This document shows, piece by piece, positions 23,294-32,488 of a stretch of 64,000 nt of DNA. Each line of letters begins with the position of its first letter. Position 1 is the stretch's first letter. The translations under genes were made by a program, and so were the position numbers. Under the pieces are notes generated by a model that had not been told where the DNA came from, did no database searches, and saw nothing but the letters and a program-made list of their open reading frames with translations. Location of the stretch: positions 1 through 64,000 of the forward strand of contig NZ_JABWEB010000009.1 in assembly GCF_013369485.1 (NCBI RefSeq). Direction: 5' to 3'. This DNA comes from Massilia sp. BJB1822. Its GTDB lineage: Bacteria > Pseudomonadota > Gammaproteobacteria > Burkholderiales > Burkholderiaceae_D.

Positions 23294-24517
23294 TTAATTA
23301 TTCTCGCTGCCGCGGCATTCGGCCGGCAACAGTTTGGCGGGGATGCCGTCGCTGCCGCAACGCCACACAAGTTTTCTATTTTCATCGAGCGCGGGCATGA
23401 AGGCAATAGCCTTGCCGCGATAGCTGAAGTCGGCGGGGAAGACGTGCACGGTACCGCTGGCGCCGTCGACTTTCACGTCCACCACAGAGTGGTTGGGGTC
23501 GTCGAGCGCGTAGCCGGCTTCGGCCAGGCTGTCGGGATTGCGGCCGTTGACGTAGAAGTAGCGCTCGACGGCGGCGGTGGCGTCCTTGCCGACATTGACG
23601 GCGTGCGCCATGCGCTGGCGGTCGTTGAGGTCTTTGTAGACGGGAATGCCGATGGCGCCGAGCACGGCCACCACGGCCAGCACCGCCAGCACGCCGCTGG
23701 CGCCGCCGGCCAGCGCCAGGCGCGGCAGCAGCAGCGCCGGCAGATAGGCCAGCGGATGGCGGCCCGGCAGCGCGGCCGTGCCGTCGCCGGCCAGGGCGCG
23801 CATCACGGCCATGCGCTTGACCAGCCAGGGATAGTCGCTGATCAGCTCGTGGAAGGACATCCAGAAGCCGGCGCTTTGCTGGGCCTGGGCGCTGTAAGTG
23901 CCGATGCTCAGATTGCGCCAGCGGCGCGCGCCGGCCGCCAGTGCGGCCAGGCCGATCTGGGCGCTTTTCAAATCGTCGCAGGCGTGAAAACCATGGCGGT
24001 CGCAACTGTATTCGCGGGCGCGCGCGTAGGCCGCGCCCAGCAGCGGCAATACCGAGGCCGGCAGCAGCAAGGCGGCCCAGCGCATATGCTGGCGTTTTAT
24101 ATGGCCGATTTCATGGCCGATATAAAAATTGATGGCGTCGGGTTTATCTTCGAGCGCGTCGACCACTTCCGAATACAGCACGATGATGTTATTGCCGAGA
24201 AAACGGGTGGCAAAGCCGTTAAATATGCCGCCCATTTGCAGCAAATACGCTTCCGGCACCTGCTGCACGCCCAGCCGCTCGCAGCAGACATCCACGCGCG
24301 CTTTGAGATCGGGGAATTGGCTATAGCTGATGCGCACCGCCGTGCCTTTTAAATGCGAAACCACTGCGGATTGCATAAAGCAATAAATAAGCAGGAAAAC
24401 ACCGAAATAGGCGAGGATGGCGGTTTTTAAAACAATGACTAGAATTGTCCAGAACAAAATAGAAATGCCCAGCATCAGCAGGAACAGCTTTTTTTCATTC
24501 CGATAAACCAGCTCCAT
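23294..24517 (-). CDS. Membrane M48 metallopeptidase fused to a type IV pilin-like domain
   Basis: 407 residues. Two N-terminal helices (~11-30 and 34-52) anchor an M48 peptidase: zinc motif HEIGH at 135-139 and the third ligand Glu169 in RAREYSCDRHG. After a linker, residues ~273-296 (GASGVLAVLAVVAVLGAIGIPVY) resemble the hydrophobic N-terminal helix of type IVa pilins, followed by the pilin-like pattern YKDLNDRQRMAHAVNVG and AAVERYFYVNGRNP. The end, VWRCGSDGIPAKLLPAECR with Cys387 and Cys401, resembles the C-terminal disulfide loop of pilins. No leader-peptidase site (G|FxxxE) precedes the helix, so it is an internal membrane helix, not a processed pilin. What the peptidase cleaves is unknown. 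Confidence 0.82.
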   Translation of the reverse strand: MELVYRNEKKLFLLMLGISILFWTILVIVLKTAILAYFGVFLLIYCFMQSAVVSHLKGTAVRISYSQFPDLKARVDVCCERLGVQQVPEAYLLQMGGIFNGFATRFLGNNIIVLYSEVVDALEDKPDAINFYIGHEIGHIKRQHMRWAALLLPASVLPLLGAAYARAREYSCDRHGFHACDDLKSAQIGLAALAAGARRWRNLSIGTYSAQAQQSAGFWMSFHELISDYPWLVKRMAVMRALAGDGTAALPGRHPLAYLPALLLPRLALAGGASGVLAVLAVVAVLGAIGIPVYKDLNDRQRMAHAVNVGKDATAAVERYFYVNGRNPDSLAEAGYALDDPNHSVVDVKVDGASGTVHVFPADFSYRGKAIAFMPALDENRKLVWRCGSDGIPAKLLPAECRGSENN

Positions 24518-24640
24518 CCCGCGCTCCGCCTTGATAATATGGGCGTATTCTATGCGAGTTTATAAAAAAATAAAATAAAGCCTCGATTCGTACTTATACT
24601 TATTTCAGGCAAATAGGCTTGATTTATTAAACGTTTTATA

Positions 24641-26158
24641 TTAGACGGAGAATAGAGCAAGCCAACCGGCCACCGGTTGGCCCTGGTCCAGACGCAAGGT
24701 GCCAGCTTGCAGGAGCGGCGCGCGCCAGCCCTGCTCCGCCGCCAGGCGGCGCAAATAGGCGGCCGAGTGGGCGTAGCGGCCGCTGGCGCGCAGCAGGTGC
24801 TCGCCGCCCTCGCCCGCCTCGCTCTGTTCGACCGAGAAAGCCAGCCAGCCGCCCGGCCGTAGCGCCTGGCGCGCCGCCGCCAGCACCGAATCCAGCGCGC
24901 CGGCATACACAAACACGTCGGCGGCCACGATCAGATCGAAGGCAGCATGCTGTTGCCGCAGCCAGCCGACCATCTCGGCGCAGACCAGCTCGTCATACAG
25001 GCGCAGGCTGGCGGCCCGCTCCAGCATCTGCGGCGACAGGTCCAGCCCGGTCAGCCGCCGCGCCCACGGCTGCAGCAGGCGCGCGCAAAGGCCGCTGCCG
25101 CAGCCCAGGTCCAGGACGTCCAGCGCGCCGGATGGCGCCGCCCCATGTTCATCCAGCAGCGCCGTCAGCAATTGCGGCGTGCGGTATTGCAGCGCGCCGA
25201 CCAGGTGCTGCTCAAAATCGGGGGCGTACTGATCGAACAGCGCGCGCACATAGGCGGGCGGCGAGGCGGACGGCGCCGGCTGCGCGCCCAGCGCCGCCAG
25301 CAGGAAGGCCACCGTGTCGGCATCGGCGCCCAAGGTCTGGGCGGCGCGATACGCGGCGACTGCTTCCTCGCGCCGGCCAAGCGCGCGCAAGGCATTGGCG
25401 CAGCCGAGCTGGGCGCGCGCCGAGGCGGGATCGAGTTCCAGGGCGCGCTGCTGGCTCTCGAGCGCCGCCTCGTGTTCATGCAGGCGCTGCAGCGCGCTGC
25501 CGCGGTTGCTCCAGGCTTCGGCCCAGCCGGGGCGCTGGCGCAGCGCGCGCTCGTAGCCATCCACCGCATCGGCATAGCGGCCCAGGGCGTGCAGGGAGAC
25601 GGCGGCGCCATGCAGGGCATCGGCATCGGCGGCACGGCGGCCCAGCACGGCGCCGAAGCTGTCGAGCGCCTCGCCATGCCGCTCCTGCAACTGCAGCGCC
25701 AATCCCTGGCCGCACAGGGCTTCGGGATAGTCGGGCTGGACCTCCAGCGCGGCGCGATAGCTGTCCAGGGCAGAATCAATGCGCCCCAGATGGCGCAGCG
25801 CATTGCCCCGGTTGCACAAGGCCATCGCATACCCTGGCCGCAGCGCCAGCGCGCGTTCATAGCTGGCCAGCGCCTCGTCGTGGCGGCGCAAGTCTTGCAA
25901 GGCCGCGCCCCGATTGCAGTGGGCAATCGCCTGCGCCGCATCCAGGGCCAGCGCCTGGCCGATCAGTTCCAGCGCGCGCTGCGGCTCGCCGCGCTGGCGT
26001 GCCAGCACGCCGCTCAAGTGCAGGGCATCGAAGTTGTCGGGGGATTGCTGCAGCACGGCCGCGTAGCCGGCTGCGGCTTGCTCCAGCGCGCCGCGCTGGT
26101 GCTGGGCCACGGCCGCTTGCAGCAGCGCGGCGATGGCGGAAGGGTCGGAATATTTCAT
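24641..26158 (-). CDS. TPR protein with C-terminal SAM-dependent methyltransferase domain
   Basis: 505 residues. Residues ~10-270 are seven to eight tetratricopeptide repeats (for example DALHLSGVLARQRGEPQRAL, AMALCNRGNALRHLGRIDSA and AEAWSNRGSALQRLHEHEAA). Residues ~300-500 are a class I methyltransferase: motif I VLDLGCGSGLCARLL, then LTGLDLSPQMLERA, FDLIVAADVFVYAGAL and GGWLAFSVE. The nearest family pattern is TPR plus Methyltransf_11/12. The substrate is unknown; TPRs suggest a protein partner. No operon partner: 123 bases separate it from the M48-pilin gene. It has no signal peptide. Confidence 0.85.
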   Translation of the reverse strand: MKYSDPSAIAALLQAAVAQHQRGALEQAAAGYAAVLQQSPDNFDALHLSGVLARQRGEPQRALELIGQALALDAAQAIAHCNRGAALQDLRRHDEALASYERALALRPGYAMALCNRGNALRHLGRIDSALDSYRAALEVQPDYPEALCGQGLALQLQERHGEALDSFGAVLGRRAADADALHGAAVSLHALGRYADAVDGYERALRQRPGWAEAWSNRGSALQRLHEHEAALESQQRALELDPASARAQLGCANALRALGRREEAVAAYRAAQTLGADADTVAFLLAALGAQPAPSASPPAYVRALFDQYAPDFEQHLVGALQYRTPQLLTALLDEHGAAPSGALDVLDLGCGSGLCARLLQPWARRLTGLDLSPQMLERAASLRLYDELVCAEMVGWLRQQHAAFDLIVAADVFVYAGALDSVLAAARQALRPGGWLAFSVEQSEAGEGGEHLLRASGRYAHSAAYLRRLAAEQGWRAPLLQAGTLRLDQGQPVAGWLALFSV

Positions 26159-26390
26159 GCGCGGTATTACATCACATTTGCAAGCGCGCCGGACGTCAAA
26201 CGCCTGTCATATTCCGGCGGCACAATATCGCCCATGCCCTGGAGGACAGGGGCAACACAGGCAGCCCCCGCTGCCTCTACCGGCGCCGGCGGTCGGGAAA
26301 TATACCGGCACCAGATTCCCCTCCCTTTTTCTGCTAGGACAGGCCGCAGATTCCGCGACATTTTAACTTGCCGCAAAGTACAATCGCGGT

Positions 26391-27152
26391 ATGGGAGCAC
26401 GTCATTTCTTCATCGCGATTGCCTGCTGGATCTGCACTGGTCCAGTCCTGGCGTGCAGCTTGAGAATGGCGCCCGAACAGTGGCCGCCGTATATCTACCG
26501 CGATGCGCGCGCCCGGCTCACCGGCCTCGACCTCGAACTGGTGACGGCCATCATGCACGAGGCCGGCTGCACCTTGCTGATCCAGCAGGAATTGCCCTCG
26601 GCGCGGCGGCAATTGATGTTCCAGAACGGCAATCTCGACCTGATGCTGGCGGCCAACAGCACGCCGGAACGGCGTGCTTATGCCCGCTTCAGCGTACCCT
26701 ACCGCTATGAAATCGTGGGCCTCTTCACCACGCCTGGCAAGCTCAAACAATATCAGCAGATCAGCAGTTTCGAGGATGTCAGCGACCAGCAACTCACCCT
26801 GCTTGCGCCCAAGGTGGGCTGGTATGGGCCGGACTATGCGCGCTCCATGCACGGCATCGAAGCGGGCGGCCGGCTCTCCACCTTCAACAGCTTTCAGCAA
26901 GGCCTGCGCATGTTCGCGGCCGGCCGTGCCGAGCTGATCATGGGCGATGCCGCCGCCCTGCGCTACGAGGCGCGCCAGCAAGGCGTGCCGCTGACGTCCC
27001 TGCCCTATGTGCCGTTCAGGGCACCGGTGCATCTGATGCTGAACGCGGCCCGCACCACGCAAGCCGACCTAGACCAGATCAATGCCGCCATCGGCCGCCT
27101 CGAGCAGCGCGGCGTGCTGGACGCCATTCGCGCCCGTTATATCAGCCACTGA
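26391..27152 (+). CDS. Periplasmic solute-binding protein, family 3 type
   Basis: 253 residues with a signal peptide (FFIAIACWICTGPVLA, then Cys). The mature part has the SBP_bac_3 pattern: LRMAPEQWPPYIYRD, LTGLDLELVTAIMHEAGC, PSARRQLMFQNGNLDLMLAANSTPERRAYARFS and YRYEIVGLF near the hinge. It could be a lipoprotein, since VLAC resembles a lipobox. No ABC permease or ATPase gene is adjacent, so it is an orphan binding protein. In this family orphans often act as sensors or have lost their transporter. No clear Shine-Dalgarno precedes the ATG. Confidence 0.8.
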   Translation: MGARHFFIAIACWICTGPVLACSLRMAPEQWPPYIYRDARARLTGLDLELVTAIMHEAGCTLLIQQELPSARRQLMFQNGNLDLMLAANSTPERRAYARFSVPYRYEIVGLFTTPGKLKQYQQISSFEDVSDQQLTLLAPKVGWYGPDYARSMHGIEAGGRLSTFNSFQQGLRMFAAGRAELIMGDAAALRYEARQQGVPLTSLPYVPFRAPVHLMLNAARTTQADLDQINAAIGRLEQRGVLDAIRARYISH

Positions 27153-27248
27153 AACACCCCACCGTGACAATGGGTGGATTTTGCCATATGGTCAAAATGT
27201 TAAAGTAATGCCCGTTTGCGCCAAGGGCGCGCCTTCACGGGTGAAAGC

Positions 27249-28565
27249 ATGAGGAAGCAATACAGCAAATGGTGGTGGCGCAGCGTGCTCGGCCTTGCAT
27301 TGCTGAGCGTCGGCGGCATTGTTCTCAGCCTGTCGAATGCACGCCTGCAACTGAGCCAGGAAGGCGTGCATGAAGCGCTCTGCCTACCGCTGGCGCCGGG
27401 CGCCTACGCCAAGGTGCACACCTATGCCGGCAGCGGCGACGCGCCCATCATGCCGGGCTATCTGGATGGCCCGGTGGTGCGGCGCACGGCGGGCGATCAC
27501 TGGAGCGCCAGCTGGTTCTGCGAAAAGCGCGTCGAACACCGCGAGGGCAGCGGCCAGCGCCTCGACATCGATTGCGGCGGCCAAAGCCGGCGCCATTTGC
27601 TGGGCCATATGCCCACGCCCAGCCACAGCGTAGCGACCATGCCGGAGCAACTCGTTGTCCTCAGCGATATCGAAGGCAATCTGACATATCTGGAAGGGGC
27701 GCTGGCGCGTCTGCAAATCGTCGACGGCCAGGGCAACTGGGCCTATGGCCGCAATCATCTGGTGATCCTGGGCGACAGCGTGGACCGCGGCCGCGACGTC
27801 TCGGCCGTGCTGTGGCGCCTGTATGGCCTGACGCAGCAAGCCCACGCCGCCGGCGGCGCCGTGCATACCCTGCTCGGCAATCATGAACAGTATTTGCTGC
27901 AAGGGCGCATGAAATCGGTGCACCCGGCGCTGCGCTATTCGGCACGGCAGTTGGGCGGCTACCGCAGCGTCTTCGCCGGCGACACCGTACTGGGCGACTG
28001 GCTGCGCAAACTGCCGGTGCTGGTGCAGATCGGGCCCGTGCTGTTTGCCCACGGCGGCATCAGCGCCAGCGTGGCGCGCCAGGGCAAATCGGTGCAGGAA
28101 TTGAATACCATCATGCGCGCTTACTGGCGCGGCGAAACGGCGCAGCACGACGAGCTGGAACTGGTGCTGGGCCGCCAGGGACTGACCCAGTACCGCGGCT
28201 ATCTGGAAGCGCTGATGCCCGACTACGGCCAGGCCGGCGCGGACGATATCAGCCTGGTGCTGCAAACCTTCGGCGCCCGCCATATCGTGGTCGGGCATAC
28301 CATCGTCTCCAAGGTGCAGCCTCTGTTCGACGGCCGCGTGTATGCGGTGGACGTCAACAGCGACGCGGCCAGCGGCGAAGTGCTGCTGTTCGAACGCGGC
28401 GTGCCGCGCGCGGTGAACATCGGCGTGACGCGCAATCTGCCGCCCGAAGGCGCGCAGGCCAAGCGCAGCCGCTCGCTCTTCCTGACGCGACCGGAAGACG
28501 TGCAGGCGGTGTGGCAAACCATCGCCAGCAATTACGAGCTGGCACAGCTGCCCTACCCTTACTGA
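27249..28565 (+). CDS. Membrane-anchored PPP-type metallophosphoesterase
   Basis: 438 residues. An N-terminal signal anchor (WWWRSVLGLALLSVGGIVLSL) is followed by a ~100-residue region of unknown fold. The phosphoesterase domain starts near residue 136: VVLSDIEGNLTYLEGAL (motif DxEG in place of DxHG), VILGDSVDRGRDVSAVLWRL (GDxxDRG), LLGNHEQYLL (GNHE), LFAHGGIS and IVVGHTIVSKV. This order is the PPP / diadenosine tetraphosphatase-like class. The active site would face the periplasm if the N-terminus anchors it. I chose ATG 27249 because it begins the anchor; a TTG at 27216 is also in frame. The function is unknown. Confidence 0.8.
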   Translation: MRKQYSKWWWRSVLGLALLSVGGIVLSLSNARLQLSQEGVHEALCLPLAPGAYAKVHTYAGSGDAPIMPGYLDGPVVRRTAGDHWSASWFCEKRVEHREGSGQRLDIDCGGQSRRHLLGHMPTPSHSVATMPEQLVVLSDIEGNLTYLEGALARLQIVDGQGNWAYGRNHLVILGDSVDRGRDVSAVLWRLYGLTQQAHAAGGAVHTLLGNHEQYLLQGRMKSVHPALRYSARQLGGYRSVFAGDTVLGDWLRKLPVLVQIGPVLFAHGGISASVARQGKSVQELNTIMRAYWRGETAQHDELELVLGRQGLTQYRGYLEALMPDYGQAGADDISLVLQTFGARHIVVGHTIVSKVQPLFDGRVYAVDVNSDAASGEVLLFERGVPRAVNIGVTRNLPPEGAQAKRSRSLFLTRPEDVQAVWQTIASNYELAQLPYPY

Positions 28566-28577
28566 TCCGGCGCGCGC

Positions 28578-28606
28578 AGCGCCGGCAGCAGCATCGCGCC
28601 GGCGCT
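28578..28606. terminator. GC-rich hairpin between convergent genes
   Basis: AGCGCCGGC (28578-28586) and GCCGGCGCT (28598-28606) form a perfect 9-bp stem with an 11-base loop. It lies between the metallophosphoesterase (+) and the SRPBCC gene (-), which end on either side. No T-run follows, so it is only a candidate two-way terminator. Confidence 0.4.
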
Positions 28607-28611
28607 CCCGC

Positions 28612-29055
28612 TTATTCCGTGACCTGCGCTTCCACCAGCTGGGCCAGCAGGGTCAGCGACTCCTGCCAGCCCAGATAGCAGGCTTCGGCCGGGATCACAT
28701 CGGGAATCCCTTCCTGCACCACGTTCAGTTCCACGCCGCAGAAGACCTTGCGCAGGCTGATGGTGGTCTGCATTTCGCCCGGAAGATTGGGATCGTCGAA
28801 CACGCCGGTATAGCGCAGCAGTTCGCCCGGCGACAGCTCCAGGTACTTGCCGCCAAAGGAATGGGTGTGGCCGGTGGTGAAATTGGTGAAGGACATGCGG
28901 TAGCTGCCGCCCACCTTGGGTTCCTGCTGGTGCATCTTAGCGGTGAAGCCATGCGGCGGCAGCCATTTGCACAGGGCATCGGCGTCGAGGAAGGCGCGGT
29001 AGACGTGGTCGGGACTGGTGCGCAGGACACGGTGCAGACGGATCGTGGTGCTCAT
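28612..29055 (-). CDS. SRPBCC / AHSA1-like (START-fold) protein
   Basis: 147 residues with the AHSA1/DUF-type START pattern: TTIRLHRVLRTSPDHVYRAFLDADALCKWLPP, KVGGSYRMSFTNF, LSPGELLRYTGVF, TTISLRKVFCGVEL and the C-terminal CYLGWQESLTLLAQLVE helix over the cavity. Such proteins bind hydrophobic ligands or act as stress-linked co-chaperone-like factors; no catalytic function can be read from sequence. It lies 38 bases downstream of the VOC-family gene on the same strand, a common pairing that suggests one operon. Confidence 0.85.
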   Translation of the reverse strand: MSTTIRLHRVLRTSPDHVYRAFLDADALCKWLPPHGFTAKMHQQEPKVGGSYRMSFTNFTTGHTHSFGGKYLELSPGELLRYTGVFDDPNLPGEMQTTISLRKVFCGVELNVVQEGIPDVIPAEACYLGWQESLTLLAQLVEAQVTE

Positions 29056-29093
29056 TTTGTCTCCTTGATGGGTGATGTGGCCTCAGTATGCGC

Positions 29094-29498
29094 TCAAGCT
29101 GCCGGCTGCGGCACCAAATAGGCCAGCTCCCACAGATGGCCGTCGAGATCCTCGAAGCCATGCGAGTACATAAAGCCATAATCCTGCGGCGCGCGCGGCG
29201 TCTTGCCGCCAGCGGCCAAGGCTTTCTTCACCAGCTCATCCACCTCCTCGCGGCTTTCGCAAGACAGGCAGACGATGGCCTCGGTCGCCTCCTTGGCGCT
29301 GGCAATCGGCTTGCCGGTGAAGGTGCGGAAGAAGTCTTCCACCAGCAGCATGGTGTAGATGCTGTTTTCCGCGATCACCATGCAGGCGGCATTCTGGTCG
29401 GTGAACTGGGGATTGAAGGTATAGCCCAGCGCCGCGAAAAATGCTTTCGATTTGTCCAGATCCTTAACCGGCAGGTTGACAAAGATTTGCTTGTTCAT
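29094..29498 (-). CDS. VOC (glyoxalase/bleomycin-resistance fold) family protein
   Basis: 134 residues with two beta-alpha-beta-beta-beta modules: FVNLPVKDLDKSKAFFAALGY at the front, and a second half containing GFMYSHGFEDLDGHLWELAYL. The His and Glu typical of VOC metal sites are present in the second half (DGHLWEL). It is of the subgroup usually called glyoxalase/bleomycin-resistance-like, with unknown substrate. It precedes the SRPBCC gene and is divergent from the propeller lipoprotein. Confidence 0.87.
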   Translation of the reverse strand: MNKQIFVNLPVKDLDKSKAFFAALGYTFNPQFTDQNAACMVIAENSIYTMLLVEDFFRTFTGKPIASAKEATEAIVCLSCESREEVDELVKKALAAGGKTPRAPQDYGFMYSHGFEDLDGHLWELAYLVPQPAA

Positions 29499-29686
29499 AT
29501 CGGCCTCTCTGATGAGTCATGTGGGTGGGTATTTCTGGCGTTTCGTCCGCCATTACTCCCACGACGCCCCAGCATCGCCGAAATCGACAACTCCCAGCAA
29601 AAATATTCAGAAATATTTCTCGCTACAACATTTCAAAAATAATAACACTCCCACACATGACATTTAATACGGATGAGGAAGAACAC

Positions 29687-31897
29687 ATGATTGGTCATAT
29701 ACCACCACGCTCCTGGCATAAAGTATCGAATTGGATATTGCTTATCTTCGCCGGCGCAGCTATCACTGCCTGCGGCGGCAGCGGGTCAAGCGGCAGCACC
29801 CCACCGGCCCCCAGCGCAACGCCGCCAACTGTTAAAATCGCCGCCGCAGAGCAAAATGAAGCAGCGACGCCCGTCAAATTCTCGCCGTCGATCAGCAACC
29901 CTTCTGGGCTACCATTGCAATACGCGTGGAATTTCGGCGATGGTCAGACCAGTGCCAACGAACAGCCCGAACACCGATACGCGGCAACTGGCAACTATCT
30001 GGTGACGGTGACGATCACAAGTTCCGCGGGTACATCAACAAGTTCCCTTCCGATTCAGGTCGGCTACTTCTCCGGCCTTGCCGGCTTGGACTGTACCGGC
30101 GCCAAGAACGCGCAAGGCTGGTGCCGGCAAAGCCATCGGCCCACCAGTCAAGATTTGAAATCGCTCAAAATGGCGAGTAAAAATGTGGCGTGGACACTTG
30201 GCACCAAGAACACCATTTTCCGCAGCACGGATGGCGGCAATTCGTGGTTCAGCAAACGGATAAACACCACCGCAACGCTGAAGGCAATTACTGCAGTGGA
30301 CGCGAATACTGCCTGGGTCGTCGGCACCGGCGGATTCGAAGCCCATACCCAGGATGGCGGCGCGACTTGGCGCAGCGGACGCATGCCGGATGGCGCATCA
30401 GCCGATCTCTGGGCTATTGCCGTAGCGCGCGACGCAAACACGCTCTGGGCCACAGGGGAGCAAGGGGCCATCTTCAAATCAACGGACGGCGGCGCAACCT
30501 GGAGTAATCAGTCCATGGAACAGGAGAATTACATCTGCCGCTTAAGTTCGGTGTCCGTGGTGGATGCGGCAACGGCTTGGGCAGCAGGGCCAACCTGTAT
30601 CGCCCGCACCAGCAATGGCGGGCAGCAGTGGATTAAATCGGATGGATTCAATATCCGCTCCATCAGCGCGGTCGATGCCAATACCGCCTGGGTAAGCAAA
30701 TCCTCCGCCATTGAAAAAACCAGCGACGGCGGCAAGACCTGGACCGAGCAACTCAACAAAACCTTGAGCGGAACAGGTGTCGGTGCGCAATATACATCGG
30801 TTTCGGCAGTCGATGCGAACACCATTTTTGCGGCTGATTTTTCGGGATTTATCGTTAAAACCTCTGATGGCGGAAAGACCTGGCAAGACCAATCGCCACC
30901 TCAAGCTTTGACTTGCTGCGGGCAGCCTCACTTCAGCACTATTGCCGCTTTCGACGCCAACAACGCCATCGCCGTCGGCCTCAGCGGCGTCGTCTATGCA
31001 AGCAAAGACGGCGTACATTGGATATCTCAAAACAAAGGCCTCTCCGCAACAGTATCCGGCGACATTCGCTCCATCGCCGTATTTGACGCCAACCATGCGG
31101 CATTATTCACTTTGGGCGACAGTCTGGCCTACTACACGGAAAACGGCGGTCTGACATGGTCGCCTCACGAAAGCCCGCGATCGCTCGATTGTGCCAGAGA
31201 CATTGCAAAAGTAAATGCCACCAGCTTGCTCGGCCTGGGATGCAATAGCAGTCTGCTCAGGAGCACCGATCAGGGGAAGACATGGAATTTCACCTATCTG
31301 GGTGCGCAGATGTTGACCGCCATCGCCCCGGTTGGCGAGAATACTGTCTGGGCCGCAGGCGAAGGTGGTACGGTCGCGCTCAGTAAGAATGGGGGTTCTT
31401 GGACTGTCCTGACCAGCCGCCAAGCGAACGTTACGTTCAATGCCATCGCAGCGATCGACGAGAACATTGCCTGGGCAGCGGGCGACCACAACACCATCAT
31501 CCATACTACTGACGCTGGCAAAACCTGGACAACACAGACATCGGGATCCACCTTCGATGGATACACATCCATCATCGCACTTAACGCCAATACCGCATGG
31601 GCGACCCACTCGTCTGAGTCGGTAATGGCCACGGTAGACGGTGGTGCGACTTGGGTCAAACTGGAGACTGGCGTTCCCGATGTCATGCGGACAATTGCCA
31701 CACTGGATGGAAGAGTACTTTGGGCTGCTGGCATGCGCGGCAAAATCATTAGAAGCGAGGACGGCGGCAAAACCTGGCTGGCGCAGGAATCCGGAGTAAC
31801 GGAGAACCTCACCGACATACGCCTCATCGACAACAACACCGCTTGGGTGAGCGGTGAACTCGGCGCCATTCTCAAAACGGCGACAGGCGGGAAGTAA
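29687..31897 (+). CDS. Lipoprotein with PKD domain and Ycf48/BNR-like beta-propeller repeats
   Basis: 736 residues. The signal peptide ends in lipobox AITAC, with lipidated Cys29, then a Gly/Ser/Pro linker. A PKD domain follows (~45-120: LQYAWNFGDGQTS ... HRYAATGNYLVTVTI). From ~165 to the end there are about 13 BNR-type Asp-box repeats of the form S-T-D-G-G-x-T-W, usually alternating with AVDANTAWAVG-type strands. This is the YCF48/HCF136-like propeller layout of photosystem assembly factors and secreted sialidase-like proteins; here it is a cell-surface or periplasmic lipoprotein of unknown partner. ATG 29687 has a strong GAGGAAG site; ATG 29657 is also in frame. Base composition is less GC-rich than the core genes around it, suggesting acquisition. 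Confidence 0.8.
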   Translation: MIGHIPPRSWHKVSNWILLIFAGAAITACGGSGSSGSTPPAPSATPPTVKIAAAEQNEAATPVKFSPSISNPSGLPLQYAWNFGDGQTSANEQPEHRYAATGNYLVTVTITSSAGTSTSSLPIQVGYFSGLAGLDCTGAKNAQGWCRQSHRPTSQDLKSLKMASKNVAWTLGTKNTIFRSTDGGNSWFSKRINTTATLKAITAVDANTAWVVGTGGFEAHTQDGGATWRSGRMPDGASADLWAIAVARDANTLWATGEQGAIFKSTDGGATWSNQSMEQENYICRLSSVSVVDAATAWAAGPTCIARTSNGGQQWIKSDGFNIRSISAVDANTAWVSKSSAIEKTSDGGKTWTEQLNKTLSGTGVGAQYTSVSAVDANTIFAADFSGFIVKTSDGGKTWQDQSPPQALTCCGQPHFSTIAAFDANNAIAVGLSGVVYASKDGVHWISQNKGLSATVSGDIRSIAVFDANHAALFTLGDSLAYYTENGGLTWSPHESPRSLDCARDIAKVNATSLLGLGCNSSLLRSTDQGKTWNFTYLGAQMLTAIAPVGENTVWAAGEGGTVALSKNGGSWTVLTSRQANVTFNAIAAIDENIAWAAGDHNTIIHTTDAGKTWTTQTSGSTFDGYTSIIALNANTAWATHSSESVMATVDGGATWVKLETGVPDVMRTIATLDGRVLWAAGMRGKIIRSEDGGKTWLAQESGVTENLTDIRLIDNNTAWVSGELGAILKTATGGK

Positions 31898-31987
31898 GGC
31901 TCGGTCAAAGTACGTGCAAGGGCGAGGCCATGAAATGCAGCGCTGCGAATAGCAGCGCCACGCCCTTCCGCAATGGCCTCCGGAAAA

Positions 31988-32488
31988 TCAGGAGGCCTTG
32001 TAAGTCTTGTCCTGCTGGTCCACCCAAGGCTGGAACAGGGCGGCCGGCCAGTTCGGGTCCACATCCGAGATGCGGGACAGGCACTTCCACACACCGTCGC
32101 GCTTCTCGAAGGTGTCGGTATAGGTTCCGGTCGAGACAAAGCCTTGTTTCTCGGCCTTCCAGGTCACGATCCAGTTCCACTCCACGCTGGCGGAATTACC
32201 GCTGCCTTCGATCACGAAAGTGCCGAGGGCGTGGCGCATTTTCTCCAGCGGGAAAACGCTGTGGGCGTAATCGTAAAGCTGCTTGAGGCCCGCCGGACCT
32301 TCGAACAGATTGGTGCGGATATCGTTGACCTTGAAGGTCGCCTCCGGCCAGTACAGGCTCACATACTTTTCCGCCGATTCCCGGCTGCCATCGTTGTCGA
32401 TATAGCGCTGATGCAGATTGAGCTGCTCGAAAATCTGAAAACGGTCTGCCACTGTCAGCTGATTCAACTGCTTGTTTTGCTCCGCCAT
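31988..32488 (-). CDS. SnoaL-like (NTF2-fold) protein
   Basis: 166 residues with an NTF2/SnoaL pattern: LTVADRFQIFEQLNLHQRYIDN, SAEKYVSLYWPEATFKVND, GLKQLYDYAHSVFPL, HALGTFVIEG, EWNWIVTWK, TGTYTDTFEKRDGVWKCLSR. Members include small isomerases, dehydratases and ring-hydroxylating dioxygenase beta-like proteins; which one this is cannot be told. ATG 32488 has AAGGA 7 bases upstream. The frame runs further upstream, but those residues look random. It is divergent from the CHAP protein gene. Confidence 0.75.
   Translation of the reverse strand: MAEQNKQLNQLTVADRFQIFEQLNLHQRYIDNDGSRESAEKYVSLYWPEATFKVNDIRTNLFEGPAGLKQLYDYAHSVFPLEKMRHALGTFVIEGSGNSASVEWNWIVTWKAEKQGFVSTGTYTDTFEKRDGVWKCLSRISDVDPNWPAALFQPWVDQQDKTYKAS

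Noticed and set aside
24677..26710. 587-codon plus-strand frame opposite the TPR-methyltransferase
   Set aside because: Shadow of TPR repeats; the repeated look of its protein comes from the repeats on the coding strand.
27153..27185. Terminator after the solute-binding protein gene
   Set aside because: CCACC / GGTGG stem is only 5 bp; the ATTTT after it is too short to support a call.
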